Assembly (NCBI GenBank): GCA_009760855.2
Contig: WPIO01000002.1
Coordinates: forward strand, 4,930,001 to 4,994,000
Source: Cristatella mucedo
Lineage: Eukaryota > Bryozoa > Phylactolaemata > Cristatellidae
DNA length: 64,000 nt
Direction: 5' to 3'
Position 1 is the stretch's first letter; the number at the start of each line of letters is the position of its first letter. Position numbers and translations under genes: made by a program. Positions 9,960 through 22,361 of this stretch are shown here, one piece after another. The notes below the pieces were generated by a model. It ran no database searches and was not told where the DNA came from. It was given only the letters and a program-made list of their open reading frames with translations.

Positions 9960-10491
9960 CTGAACAGCACCAGCGAGTATGCTTTGGCGAGTACACTATA
10001 CCTGCGATCGCCTGGAGAAGCGTGGACAGCCTGGCGAACAGTTTTTAACTGCGACACAGCTGCCATTTCCACGGTGGGCAGTGGGCAACTACGTTTGTTA
10101 GTTCGATTTGTAGGTAAGAGATTTTACTGGTTTACCCAGCAAATTTCGAGCAATTGGGCGGTACGTCCTATATTTTCGCACTGCGACACAGCTTTCCATG
10201 ACGCTAACTGCGGCTTTGAATCTAGATTGTAGGGAATAGTGTTCCAGGTTTCCCGCCAAACTCACCGACCTCATCTGCAGCGAAACAGCCTCTACAGTGC
10301 CTGCGACCTACACGCGTCATTAACTGAAGAAGCTACATCAAGTGCACAAGCGCCCACTCTTTATGGCACACATTGTTCTGTAAATCGTTCCATTAGTGTA
10401 ACAAGTACCCCAGCTATCCCGTATTTGTGTATTTTATATCACGCAACGTATTTGTATAGTGCTCTAAGAGGACGTATTCTCTATTGAGTAG

Positions 10492-10575
10492 CTTCACGTA
10501 TGCCACTGGGCTCGAACCCACGACTTCGGTCGGGGCGAGCACCTTTCCCGCTGGGCCTACGATACCGGAGCCGTA
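10492..10575 (-). mobile_element. SINE family A, head fragment
   Basis: Reverse complement of a tRNA-like head with a B-box-like GGTTCGAGCCC, resembling the heads near 20470, 25940 and 60440. The 3' tail is missing. Confidence 0.55.
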
Positions 10576-10705
10576 AGACACATCAGAATTTGTCTGGAAA
10601 GGGTCACTGGCGTATCGTGTTAAACCGTACTTGGTAAGACTAAAAGCTAATTAAGGCTATTAATGCTCGCATAGATGAACTGAAATACTCTTATGATCAA
10701 GTGGT

Positions 10706-10721
10706 GGCCCTAAAAAGGGCC
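10706..10721 (-). terminator. histone 3' stem-loop of H3
   Basis: On the minus strand this reads GGCCCTTTTTAGGGCC followed by ACCAC, the conserved 6-bp stem and 4-nt loop that directs 3' processing of replication-dependent histone mRNAs by SLBP and the U7 snRNP. It lies 22 nt after the H3 stop. Confidence 0.95.
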
Positions 10722-10743
10722 TTCGTTTCAAGTAATTAAATAC

Positions 10744-11733
<990 letters not shown>

Positions 11734-11758
11734 GCAGCTTCGTCGTTATTCACAAACG

Positions 11759-11774
11759 GTCCTTTTCAGGACCA
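11759..11774 (+). terminator. histone 3' stem-loop of H4
   Basis: GGTCCTTTTCAGGACC followed by ACCCA, the histone mRNA stem-loop with the typical downstream flank, 26 nt after the H4 stop. Confidence 0.95.
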
Positions 11775-12731
11775 CCCACTCATTCGTCAGATTATCTTGC
11801 GTTGGCAATAATAACATTAGCTGAAGTCGCGGTAGTTCAGTGGCAACCACCTATTATTTCAACTAACTCGTCATGCGCAGGTTTGCGACTGAAACCGTTG
11901 ATGAGCAAGGATTCCAAGTTGTACTTGTCAAATGTGTCGTACTCCGGTTGACCCTAAATAGTCAATATCCTGATGTGGGCTAGATTGTCGGTAAGCAACT
12001 TTAGCTTGACCTCTAATCAGTTGTCGCAATATGTGTTCATGATAAAGCATCGCCGTTATTCTCAAGATCGCTTGCTCAACCTGCAGGCTAACTGCATGGA
12101 TCTGTTAAAGCTATAATATCAAGCGGCGAAAGGCAGCCTGTTTGTTACTGCATAATCACTAGGGTGTTAAGTACACCAGTTCACCTGACTTAGTGGAGTT
12201 ACTTTGAGTATAGTATTAGCGCCTACCTAAACCTAGGCTGGAGGCCGGCAAACTCTGGACTTGGGGCCAGATCCGGCCTAGTGGCCCCCTAGCTATTTGT
12301 CAATGGATCCGTAGCCTAATTGAGTTGTCGCGGTTTTCTCTCCGTTATACAGATACTTTGACTTACGAGTATCCCAACTAATGAATTTTAAAGGCCCGAG
12401 GCGTCTCTCGGCGCTTTTTGCATTGAGTTGAGATCTAACTGATATTGCGCTTGATTTTGCGTTTTTTTCATAATTTTCGTGTTTAGCAGTATGATATTAA
12501 AACTGACTTGGCTCTTCGAACGGTTAGCGGCAGCAGCCCGTAGCCGGGGCGGATTTGCGCCAGAAAGCCTTTATGAGGCATGTAAGAGGGTGGAGGGAGG
12601 AACAGCGGTGGTTATTCGTACCCGTAAGGAAAGGGCAGCCGAAGACCGACTCGTGCAAGTTAAGACGACTGCGGCCGGAACCGCTGCAGTATTTTACTTT
12701 ACAGGTACTTTGACCAAGGGTCGGCAAACCG

Positions 12732-12757
12732 GCCTTTAGGCCAGCCACGGTCGAGCT

Positions 12758-12795
<38 letters not shown>

Positions 12796-12853
12796 CAATT
12801 GTATAGCACCCCAAGAGAACTTTATTAAAGCACTTCACACATATGTATAGCAC

Positions 12854-12888
<35 letters not shown>

Positions 12889-12916
12889 TACTAGCTCGAC
12901 AGTGTCTGGCCTAAAG
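12732..12916. repeat. inverted repeat with (TA)n arms around a SINE A tail
   Basis: The left arm (about 12732-12796), with CCTTTAGGCCAG, TCGAGCTAGTACT and (TA)n, is mirrored by the right arm (about 12858-12916) with few mismatches. The interior is a fragment of the SINE A 3' tail. A second tail fragment follows at 12935-12990. Confidence 0.7.
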
Positions 12917-12934
12917 GTAATTAAATTTGATATA

Positions 12935-12990
12935 CATATATTTAATTCAATTGTATAGCACCCCAAGAGAACTTTATTACAGCACTCCTT
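12935..12990 (-). mobile_element. SINE family A, 3' tail fragment
   Basis: Reverse complement of the SINE A tail (GTATAGCACCCCAAGAGAAC...). It is nearly identical to the segment at 12785-12830, so the pair looks duplicated. Confidence 0.6.
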
Positions 12991-13495
12991 AACCACGGGA
13001 CCAAACCAGCTGGGCTTCTAGCCTAACGCCCCCCTAGTTAGTTATTGATGGATCCGGCCTAATTGAATTGTCGCTGTTTTGTTTCCCTTCATTACTGCAG
13101 GCTGCTGCTTAAGCTGTGGCCTGTTTATTTTTTATAACTGACGCCAGGTGCTTGTATAATAAAGCAGTAGCACCTGACCAGAGAGAGAGAGAGAGAGATG
13201 ATGAATGTCTACCCCACTATAATTACACACATATCGTGTGCGTTCGTTGTGACTGTTTGTGCCTCCAACCATGCCCATGCGACCCACTTATACAAGCTAG
13301 TGTGCCTTCTTGACCTCTAGCCTAGTGTGCCTTCTTGACCTCCTGAAATAGCCCAGTAGTCCAAAAAGTTTGCCGATCTCTGCTCTAAGCGATAGATGCA
13401 CTTGATCACCTTATTGATGAAACAGGCATACACGGCAGTAAATCGGTGTAAGCACTAACCTAAGCCGTGACTGCCAATCGTAGCTAATTTATGGT

Positions 13496-13915
13496 AATAA
13501 TAATAATAATGCACTTGATAAAGCGCCCTCAGAGAGCTTAATCTCTCTCTAGGCGCTTTACATTTGCTGCCAAGTGAAATGCAATTGAATGGTAAGTAAA
13601 ATCATGCTTGAAAAACAAACAAAATGAATAATATGGTTAGGGGTGACATGCACTGGGTCAGCATGCAAGTGTGGTTAGTGGCAGCATGCAGTGTCAGCAC
13701 GCATAAGCACATCAAGGACGAATCACAGGGACCCACTAAATGCTGTCCTAAATAGGTGTTTTTAAGTTCCTTTTAAATGTGGTCAGGTCAGGGAATGTTC
13801 TGACGCAGGTTGGGAGTTCCAGGCTTTGGGAGCATACGAACTAAATGCACGGTCTCCAGAGGATTTAAGGTTTGTACGAGGTATTTCTAGACAGTCGGAT
13901 TCTGAAAAGCAATGG
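13496..13915 (-). mobile_element. L2-clade LINE, 3' fragment
   Basis: (AAT)n, then the reverse-complemented 3' UTR and the end of the reverse-transcriptase ORF. It aligns by eye with 61527-61950 and with the reverse complement of about 48330-48755. 5'-truncated and non-coding. Confidence 0.85.
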
Positions 13916-13965
13916 TAGCTTCAAGGGAGCCAAGCGAACCTAAGTCACATCGTTTCCAGGTGTCC

Positions 13966-14146
13966 TGAGCTTCTAGCTACTTCCACGGTATCCACTACCT
14001 CAACTGCCCCTCCGACTTAGCAGTGCTTCTTACTTTCTCCTTGTTTCTAGCTACCCAAGGCATACCGAAAGCCGCTTAGGCTTCGAGTGTACGATATGTA
14101 CTCATATTCTTGTGTGGCTTTGTGGAGTTACAGACGGCGAGATAAT
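13966..14146. repeat. dispersed repeat C, copy 1
   Basis: Shares ACCGAAAGCCGCTTAGGCT, the pattern GGCTTTGTGGAGTTAC and several other blocks with 30421-30630. Both copies sit directly beside an L2 fragment. No tRNA-like head was recognised. Confidence 0.6.
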
Positions 14147-14290
14147 AATAATAATATTGCTCTTGATAAAGCGCCCTTGGAGAACTTAATCTCTTTCTAG
14201 GCGCTTTACATTTACTGCAAAGTGACATGCAATAGAATATTAAGTAAAATCATGCTTGAAAAACAAACAAAACGAATAATATGGTAAGGG
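14141..14290 (-). mobile_element. L2-clade LINE, 3' tail fragment
   Basis: (AAT)n followed by the reverse-complemented L2 3' UTR, about 150 bp, next to repeat C. Confidence 0.8.
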
Positions 14291-14871
14291 GTGACAGATG
14301 GATGCACACACACATCATTCGACAGGCCATCGCAGTAACGGTTTAGGGCCTACCTCAGGTGAGTAATTCTAGGTACTAATGCCGAAAGGTATTTCGTTGA
14401 ACTTTTCAAGTAAAGGAGAAAGTTGGTGCAATACTACCACTAGGCTTGTCTAAAGAGTGCACTGTTGACAAGCCGCACTGCGGCCTGCCGCGTTACACCA
14501 CACTTCACCTACCAAAGCTGGCTTCCCAAATAGCAGTGTGTAGACTACTAGGTTGTTGTCATTAGGTATTAGGTTGTCACTTGCTCCAGACCCGTACATT
14601 ACTACTCCTACCTATTTACTTATGCTAGGCGTCGCACCAGCAGCCAGGCCGATTCGCGCCGTAGGAACTGCAATCACCAACCTACCCATCACTCCAAAGC
14701 CAACTAAAAGCCTGGTATTCGACCGACTGACGTCATTGACCCCCACATACACTATCAATTGCTGAAAACTGACAATACAGTACTCGAGAGATCAGCATCG
14801 AGCTTCATGTGTTAAAGTCACTTGTGAAAGTAGTTTTCACAGAGAACCAATTACTCAATAGCGAGATTGGT

Positions 14872-14887
14872 GGTCCTGAAAAGGACC
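14872..14887 (-). terminator. histone 3' stem-loop of H2A
   Basis: On the minus strand GGTCCTTTTCAGGACC followed by ACCAA, 25 nt after the H2A stop. The stem is identical to that of H4. Confidence 0.95.
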
Positions 14888-14912
14888 GTTTGATTTCGAG
14901 GCGATGCATCAA

Positions 14913-15305
14913 TTAAGCCGACTTGGCTGCTGCAGCAGGCTTGTCCGACTTCTTGGGCAGAAGCACGGCCTGGATGTTGGGCAGCACACCGCCCTGCGCT
15001 ATCGTCACGCCCGCCAGCAGCTTGTTCAGCTCCTCGTCGTTGCGCACGGCCAGCTGCAGGTGACGCGGCACGATTCTCGTCTTCTTGTTGTCGCGCGCCG
15101 CGTTGCCGGCCAGCTCCAGCACCTCGGCCGCCAAATACTCCATCACGGCCGCCAGGTACACGGGCGCTCCGGCTCCCACGCGCTCCGCGTAGTTACCCTT
15201 GCGCAGCAGCCTGTGAATTCTGCCGACCGGAAACTGCAGTCCGGCGCGCGACGACCTCGACTTGGACTTGCCAGCCGCCTTGCCACCCTTGCCACGACCT
15301 GTCAT
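14913..15305 (-). CDS. H2A: histone H2A
   Basis: 130 residues from ATG at 15303-15305. The N-terminus M-T-G-R-G-K-G-G-K has Thr where Ser is usual. The A-G-L-Q-F-P-V-G-R core start, the [15 protein letters not shown] loop and acidic-patch residues follow. The C-terminal tail is lengthened and Ala/Lys-rich ([13 protein letters not shown]), with no S-Q-E/D-hydrophobic motif, so it is canonical H2A and not H2A.X. It forms the H2A-H2B dimer of the nucleosome. Intronless and GC-rich, divergent from H2B with a 250-bp promoter between them. Confidence 0.98.
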   Translation of the reverse strand: MTGRGKGGKAAGKSKSRSSRAGLQFPVGRIHRLLRKGNYAERVGAGAPVYLAAVMEYLAAEVLELAGNAARDNKKTRIVPRHLQLAVRNDEELNKLLAGVTIAQGGVLPNIQAVLLPKKSDKPAAAAKSA

Positions 15306-15930
<625 letters not shown>

Positions 15931-15956
15931 ATGTCGGCGAGTTATGGCTTAACAAC

Positions 15957-15972
15957 GGCCCTTTTTAGGGCC
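15957..15972 (+). terminator. histone 3' stem-loop of H2B
   Basis: GGCCCTTTTTAGGGCC followed by ACCAA, 27 nt after the H2B stop. The stem is identical to that of H3. Confidence 0.95.
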
Positions 15973-17864
15973 ACCAAATTCAATAACGAGCACTCCTGAA
16001 GGCAACTCGTGTAATAGCTTGCCCTATTTAATTGCAAAGCGTTATTGCGTACGATTGAATGTCGTGCTGGTATAATTTGTTGGCCCAGTAGCATTAAGCC
16101 GTTGTGTTTCTCGGGAGCTCCTGGGATTTGAACGGCATCGTAGTGACGTTACGTTATTAGTGCTCTACTGAGCCGTAAATTAGGCCGAATCTAATTCGGT
16201 GCCTCATGCAATGCTAAGCGCCTGACTTTTTGGAAAATAGAAACGTTCTGCAGCAACGCAAACCGACGTTCGCCGTATTCGACATCTTTGTATCGAGTGA
16301 AATACGTCATCGCCAAGCGACTGCTTAAGTTCTCGGGAACTTAACCGACGTACGTGGAACGATAAATTGCCAACCGCTCGGTACTCGACTCAAGGGAAAG
16401 GGATCTAAGTGCTGATCGTTCGTTTGTAGTGTGCGGAAAGTCGGTGTAATTTTCGCGTCGCGACCTTCTAGGCGACTCGGAGCCGTGACGCGGAATCGCG
16501 GCGCATGAGCGCTCGCTCAGTAATCGTGCGTGCTTGGCTCGGACACCTTCGCGCGTACTTTTCTATGCGTGCAAACGCAGGGCTGTGTGCCATTACGCTT
16601 CTTTTTACTTTCAGCAATCGCTGTCTGCCAGACAGTTTCCGCCTAGTGCACGTCCCGCATCTTAAAGCCGCCACCAGTCTGAAGTGAGCAAATCTCGCGT
16701 AGCGTTCGTCGGCGAGCGGCGATGCTTAACTGAAATTGTTAAATCAACACTTAAGACGAGAAGCAGCATACCCCCTTCCTAAAATGCGGTACGAAAATCC
16801 GTTTCACAGATCCCTTCGAGTCCCTTTTCTAGTACACATAGGCACTTTATCTGCGGGCTTACCGTCTGATTTCGGAAGATGCTACGATTTAGTGATAAAA
16901 GCAAGAAATATTTGCTTGAGAAAATTTGCTTTGTACAAAGCCAAAAGTTGATAATTGATTTTAGTGTCACCTTTTCTGGCTTCTGAATGGCGACTGCCTA
17001 CAAGTAATCATCGCAGCAAGTCGCTTACATTAGTTGGTTAGATTTAGCCTCGCTATCCTAGTTGTCCTAGCTCGAGAACGCAGTGGCCAACTGAGCGATA
17101 TTGTAATGAGCCAATGGTCACCCCCGAAACCCCGGAAGGGTTACTAGAATTACAGTGCTAGGTCAGTTTGGCGGTGCAGCTTAGGCACACGGATTCGAGG
17201 CGATTCTCCATTGGCGGGTAAACAGCTTTTTTTTATAGGAAGAATGATCTAGAAAGCCGGCAAAAGTGGCGCATGCAGCAGGCGAATTCAGGGTCGTTTT
17301 TCAAAGGGGAATTCAATTCGTTCTTAGGACGATTTTTAAGAGTTGCTTAAGTAGTAGATTTAGGTAACGTCCATTTAGTCTTTAGCCTCCCTCTAAAAGC
17401 CCAAGAGGAACGGATGCCTTCTTAGTGAGTGACTTCAGATGTCTGAAGGCTGCGCGCGCCTATGGATCCAAGCTTATTCTTTGGCCAACAAGTTCAGTGT
17501 CAATTTCAAAGGCGGGAAATAATTTGTAAGAGAAAGATCGCCTACTTACAGGCACAAAGCCGGTCATTTTTTTAAAGACCGGTTGAAAGAGATGTGGCAG
17601 AGCTGCGCCCAATCGGTTCGGAGCTTCGGGCTCTCATGCCACGGCAGTTCAAAATGGGCGTCTCGGCGGCAGGCTTAGCTAGAGAGCTTCCAGCTCCGCC
17701 AAAAATGTTGTAGCAGTGAAGCTATCATTGACAGTTTACACTTAAGATAAAACGAAGAGTTAAAGTGAAGATTTTAAGAGAGCTCAAGTGCCTTTCTGAG
17801 CATGTTTAGATAGGAAAGCATGAAGCTTAAAATGCACCTGTTTATTGCAGCACTTCATGGGTTC

Positions 17865-18060
17865 TCATGATTTGTCCTTTATGCGGTTATGCGTGCTGAC
17901 ACTGCGTGCTACCACTAACCATATTTACATGTTGATCCTGCGCATGTCGCCTCTGACATTGTGCATGTTGCCACTAACCATTTAATAATAATAATAATAA
18001 TAATAAATGTATATGGGGCCATCAGAGAACTTAAATCTCTTTCTAGGTATTTCACACAGG
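17865..18060. mobile_element. two L2 3' fragments, tail to tail
   Basis: 17865-17985 is plus-strand L2 3' UTR (GCGTGCTGACACTGC, ACTAACCA...). From the (AAT)n at 17983 to 18060 the reverse complement of an L2 3' end follows. The two meet at the (AAT)n. Confidence 0.65.
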
Positions 18061-18196
18061 CTGCTAAAAGAAGCACGATTGTATGGGCAGTGCTAACGTG
18101 CACCATGTCAGATGAAAATGTCAAATAAGAAAGCGTGTGACTAGCGTCTGCGTTGGTGAGGTGGGCGGTTCGCAGTGAAGCGTAAACAGCATTTAT

Positions 18197-18370
18197 CTGC
18201 GAGCCGTGATGGCTCTCTAGGTAAGGTGGTTGCTTTTCACGGCCTCGGACCCAAGATCGTGGGTTCGAATCCTGCGGCGAGCGATTCTTTATCGCCACTG
18301 CAAGCGGTGGATAGCAGTAAAGGCTCTTCTATCGCTATACAAAAGAGTCTGTTTAATCAGCTAGTCTATT
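18197..18370 (+). mobile_element. SINE family B, copy 1
   Basis: tRNA-like head with an A-box-like region and B box (GGGTTCGAATCC), then a body with GATTCTTTATCGCC and AAAGGCTCTTCTATCGC, ending near AATCAGCTAGT. The same structure occurs at 26430 and 44320. The interrupted anticodon-arm region and body identify a SINE, not a tRNA gene. Confidence 0.75.
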
Positions 18371-20419
18371 TGACTGTGAGGGAACTTGATTCTTGCAGCC
18401 TGCGAGCACTGGGCGGAGACCCTACGAGGGCTCAGACTGCCTAAGCAGCTGCAGGCTAACGAATGGTGGAGGGCAGACGATGACTCGGCAGTCCTGCCCA
18501 AATCCATGCATTAGCTGCATCTGTGGGGACGGTTGTAGGATATTAGCACTCTATCCTACAAACCGCAGCCAGTTACCTCCACCGACGAGGAGGTGTTCCC
18601 TCTCCAGGATGAAAATACTTCGGCCGTTAGGCACGTTACCTTATCGAAGGACCCGGCGTTAAACGTATACGTCCAAGGGCAAGGTCGAAAGCAAACGTCA
18701 ATCGGCAACCGCTTAAATCAAAGGCCACAATTCAGTGGCTCGCACACAAGCAGACATAAGAGGATCGTGTGACATCCAAAGCATGAACATCAAGCCACAG
18801 AGCTAGCATTTACATTTTTGGAAGTTAGTTTTCTGTCCAAACGATTTAATTGGTATGACGCTAGCCTCTGGTCTCTAATGCTATTTATAAGTTGAACTCC
18901 AGAGGATGACACGGCGGATTCTTCATTCTTTAAGCGCTATGGTCTCTTTTAGGAGGGTATTTAGCTTTATACATCCAGATGATGATCCGGCTCCATATTT
19001 CTACGTGGGAGTTTAACGGTTGGTTCAAGATGGACGGCAACTTAAATCTAGCACACGCCACATCCCGAAATACAAAATGAACAACTTATGTTCCTTCCTT
19101 TTCCTCGATTCTAGCCGCTTAGACGACAATGTTGGCCAACAGTGCGGTTACAAGAGAGAGCAATTAAAATCAATGTCCGACAGCTAGGATGGGATCGATA
19201 GGTCAACTCCAAGGTCGGCTAAAAGATTTCCTCGTCCATCACCGTCGACCAGCCGAGATAGCCCCAGAGAGCGCAATAACGCATCAAGCCCCTTCGAGCA
19301 GTGCTCGGAGCCACGCTCTCTAAATATGACAACCCCTGAAGATATGGCGTTCCTCTGGACAAGTGACTCGATTAAAATCGCCCACGTGCTTTGTGTAAGA
19401 GTTCGTCTTTGTCCGAAACATTAGTAAGCAAAGCGTCGATTCCTACGGCCAAGGTCACACGTCTGCGAACCTTGGTCATTCATCTGCTTTCAGCTAGGGG
19501 TGTGAATAAATGCTAGACACTGCTGCTGTGGTCTCGTGTTACCACTGAGCGTTAGCGGGACTGCAATGCCCGAACAACTCCGGCGCTTCGCCCGCCCGCG
19601 GCTAGCTGCGGTCAGCAGGGCTGACGAAGCCGTCCGGATGAGTGGGTGGATGCTTCGGCTCACATTTGTATCTTATTAGCTAGCTGCACACCGTTCGGGT
19701 ATAGCCGCCCTCCGCGTAGACCGAAATACTTCCAGCAGGACGCCATCTATGGCTTCTCAGCCAGAGATAGCCATAGCGTCTAATGAGAGTAACGATTTCG
19801 CGAAATGTGCTCCATTTAAAATACATAACAGTACGCTGCTTCGTCAACAAGCGACGGACTGATACTTTTGCCTAAATCCTATCAAGTTCGAATTGCTTCA
19901 CTCCTCGTCTAATGTGTCCTCTAATGTGTGCACACCCGAGTTCACACCGTCGGTCGTGTCGAAACGGTAACGATCGATTGAAATTATCCGGAATTAATTG
20001 CAGCAAGCAACCTGCGTAACTAGCGTGTAATTAGTTTCTTGTTATTTAGAGTTTACGGCTGTTCAGGCACTAGCACAGGCACAAGTGATCGAAAGCTGGA
20101 TCAAATTCTGGACATGCGCGTTGCTTCGGAGCAGGCCACTGCCTGCACGGCGGTTCCGCTCATGCCTACTTTTATCAAGCCACTCATAATCCGCTCTGAT
20201 TCATCGTCTGATATAAATCTCAACAGTCACAATCCAGATGCATCTCGTGATGCCTTCGACGGCGCTGGAAAGCATGCTACGTTCAGCGGAAACTGGACTA
20301 GGTACATAGCTTGGATGTAGCAGAGAATCAAAACGCGCTGGACGCGCATCGCGATCTAAATCGCTTGATAGCTGGTTTCGAAGCGTGGCGCGGCATCAAT
20401 AAATATAAAATAAATACAT

Positions 20420-20545
20420 ACACATTATTTATATATCGCCCCAACAGAACTTAATCTCTATTCAGGCGCTTCACATATGCCTCGGGGCTCGAGCCCACGA
20501 CCTCAGTCAGACCTTGGTCGGAGCAAGCACCTTAACCGCTAGATC
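20420..20545 (-). mobile_element. SINE family A
   Basis: Reverse-complement orientation: AT-rich tail, then ATCGCCCCAACAGAACTTAA, then a head with GGGCTCGAGCCC. Matches 25878-26022 and the reverse complement of 60415-60550. Confidence 0.75.
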
Positions 20546-22361
20546 GATAAATGGTAATGGTGGACAGTAGCAATATAATTCCATGACAGACCTCTTGGTA
20601 GGCCTACTGTCACTCTCTACGAATTTTCAAATCGAAAGTACGAAGCAGGTGGGTTTTTTAAACAAATAAGGCAGCCATGTCATTGTAACCCGCATTGACT
20701 TCAGCTGATACGTGGGTCGGCTCGGGAAGGTCGAATCGACTGCGTACAGTGCCTTGCACCCCTCGCCCAACGGACTACCCTTCGTTTCGCGATGACCGCC
20801 AGAGCTAAGCAAGCGGATCGGATCCCTGCAGCAGATTCCTGCGGCAGAGGCCGTTTAGCGGTGCCAGAGCGGGATCCAAGTGCGGTTATACCAGCGAGCG
20901 AGCCAGACAGTCTTGGACGACATCTTCTGCTCTCGCCAAGTGCAACGAAACGCGGCAGAGGGGCTCGCCAAAGAGCAGCTCGCAGGGCCCACAGTAAAAG
21001 CAAAGCTTAAGCTCCCGAGCAGAGCAGCGCCAAAATAAATGTAAACAGTGGCTAAATTAAGGTATCTTGCATCGATAAGAAATACGGAGCGCCTAGGTGC
21101 TGACAGGCCGCTGCGCGCAGGCTGGTGAAGCTCCCTTTGCTACACAGCTTCAACGGGGGGGGGGGGGTCAACGACCGCTTGGCACTGCACATGCCGCACC
21201 AGGGCCGCTGCCTGCCTGCCTGCATTGACGAGCTACCGACGCAGGCGAGCCAATAGTAGCGCTCGCTGGCCGTGTGAAAGTCGGCACCGCTCGGGCAACT
21301 CTTTCTAACCGCCCTTTCTACCTTGGCGCGGTCTCGAACCGACGGCGTATCCTCTCTCTTTCTTCTCCCGACTTGGAGCGACCAACTCAGGCCAGCAATC
21401 AGAACGCATCCCCTATATACGCGGGAGCCACGCGAGTTTCTACGCTACTTTTCGAGGAGCAGGCTCGCCACGCGCTCTCCCTTTGAAATGCATGCTTATC
21501 GAGCTTTGTGGGCGCGGCTTAGTTCGCTTCGCGAGAGTCAGCTTGTTGTGCGCCGCTGCCAAGGCGGACCAGCACGGAAATGCAGCTGAGCTGTCGAGAG
21601 AATTCTCCCGCCGATTGGCCACGGCCTTCCTATCCCGCAACGAGTTGCCTGTCGCGGCAAACAGTTGGCGGCTTAGTTGAACGCATTGCCATTCAGTATA
21701 GGATCCTATGAGTTTGAGTGCCCACAAACTCGTCACTTCAAAAGTGTCTTAAAAGGGCACAATTTTTATCAGATGCAGCGTTCTTCATTAACGCTATATC
21801 CTATTACTTTATTATCTCAATTTCCCCCTTTTGCCTATTATATAGCCCTTTTCTTTACGTTCTTTTGCTCTTTTCCATTTTTTCTCTTTTCGAATCGGCG
21901 TCCACCCCGGCCCACACCCGTTGTCCCTTCTTTCACTCAGCCGTTTGTGTGCCTTAAGTTTTGTCATTCAGACGTGGACCGAACGCTCCTTTGTGCGTAT
22001 GCACAGGCAGAACATTTTGCTAGGTGTAGGCGTTTGTTTCAGCTTGCCCATCGTCATTCCGACTAAACAACAGGAGTAGGCGGGTGGGTGTGTGACTCCG
22101 CAGCTCTAACATGACCCTCGCTAAGGCTGTTCGTGTAAGGTCTTTTACGAGACAAAAATGATCTATTAAATTAATTGTAAACAGAGCCATAACATTATCC
22201 AGTGTGCAAATGCAAAACGAAGCTGGACCGTTTGGTGACCGCCGACTACAGCTGGAGAGCGGAAGAAGAGTCGGGGAGAGCAGATCCGGAAGTTCCGGTG
22301 TCTGGCTTACTGGATAGCCGCAGCCTTTCCAAATTTTGACAAACCGTCACAGAAAGTCGTC

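Larger units (their letters stand above)
11790..14870. other. intergenic spacer between the two histone pairs
   Basis: No gene found; in particular no H1. It holds an inverted-repeat structure with SINE A tails (12732-12990), a duplicated roughly 62-bp segment (about 12284-12345 and 13026-13087), two L2 fragments and a roughly 180-bp dispersed repeat (13966-14146). Confidence 0.55.
15973..22361. other. intergenic region between histones and HSBP1
   Basis: No supported coding exon. It contains L2 pieces (17865-18060), SINE B (18197-18370), SINE A (20420-20545) and a poly-G run near 21157-21167. The last few hundred bases before 22362 presumably include the HSBP1 promoter and 5' UTR; no clear TATA box was seen there. 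Confidence 0.5.

Noticed and set aside
9578-10072. 164-codon minus-strand ORF
   Set aside because: It lies in a different frame from the strongly biased 9819-9959 exon, whose composition explains its openness there; the rest is AT-rich and unbiased.
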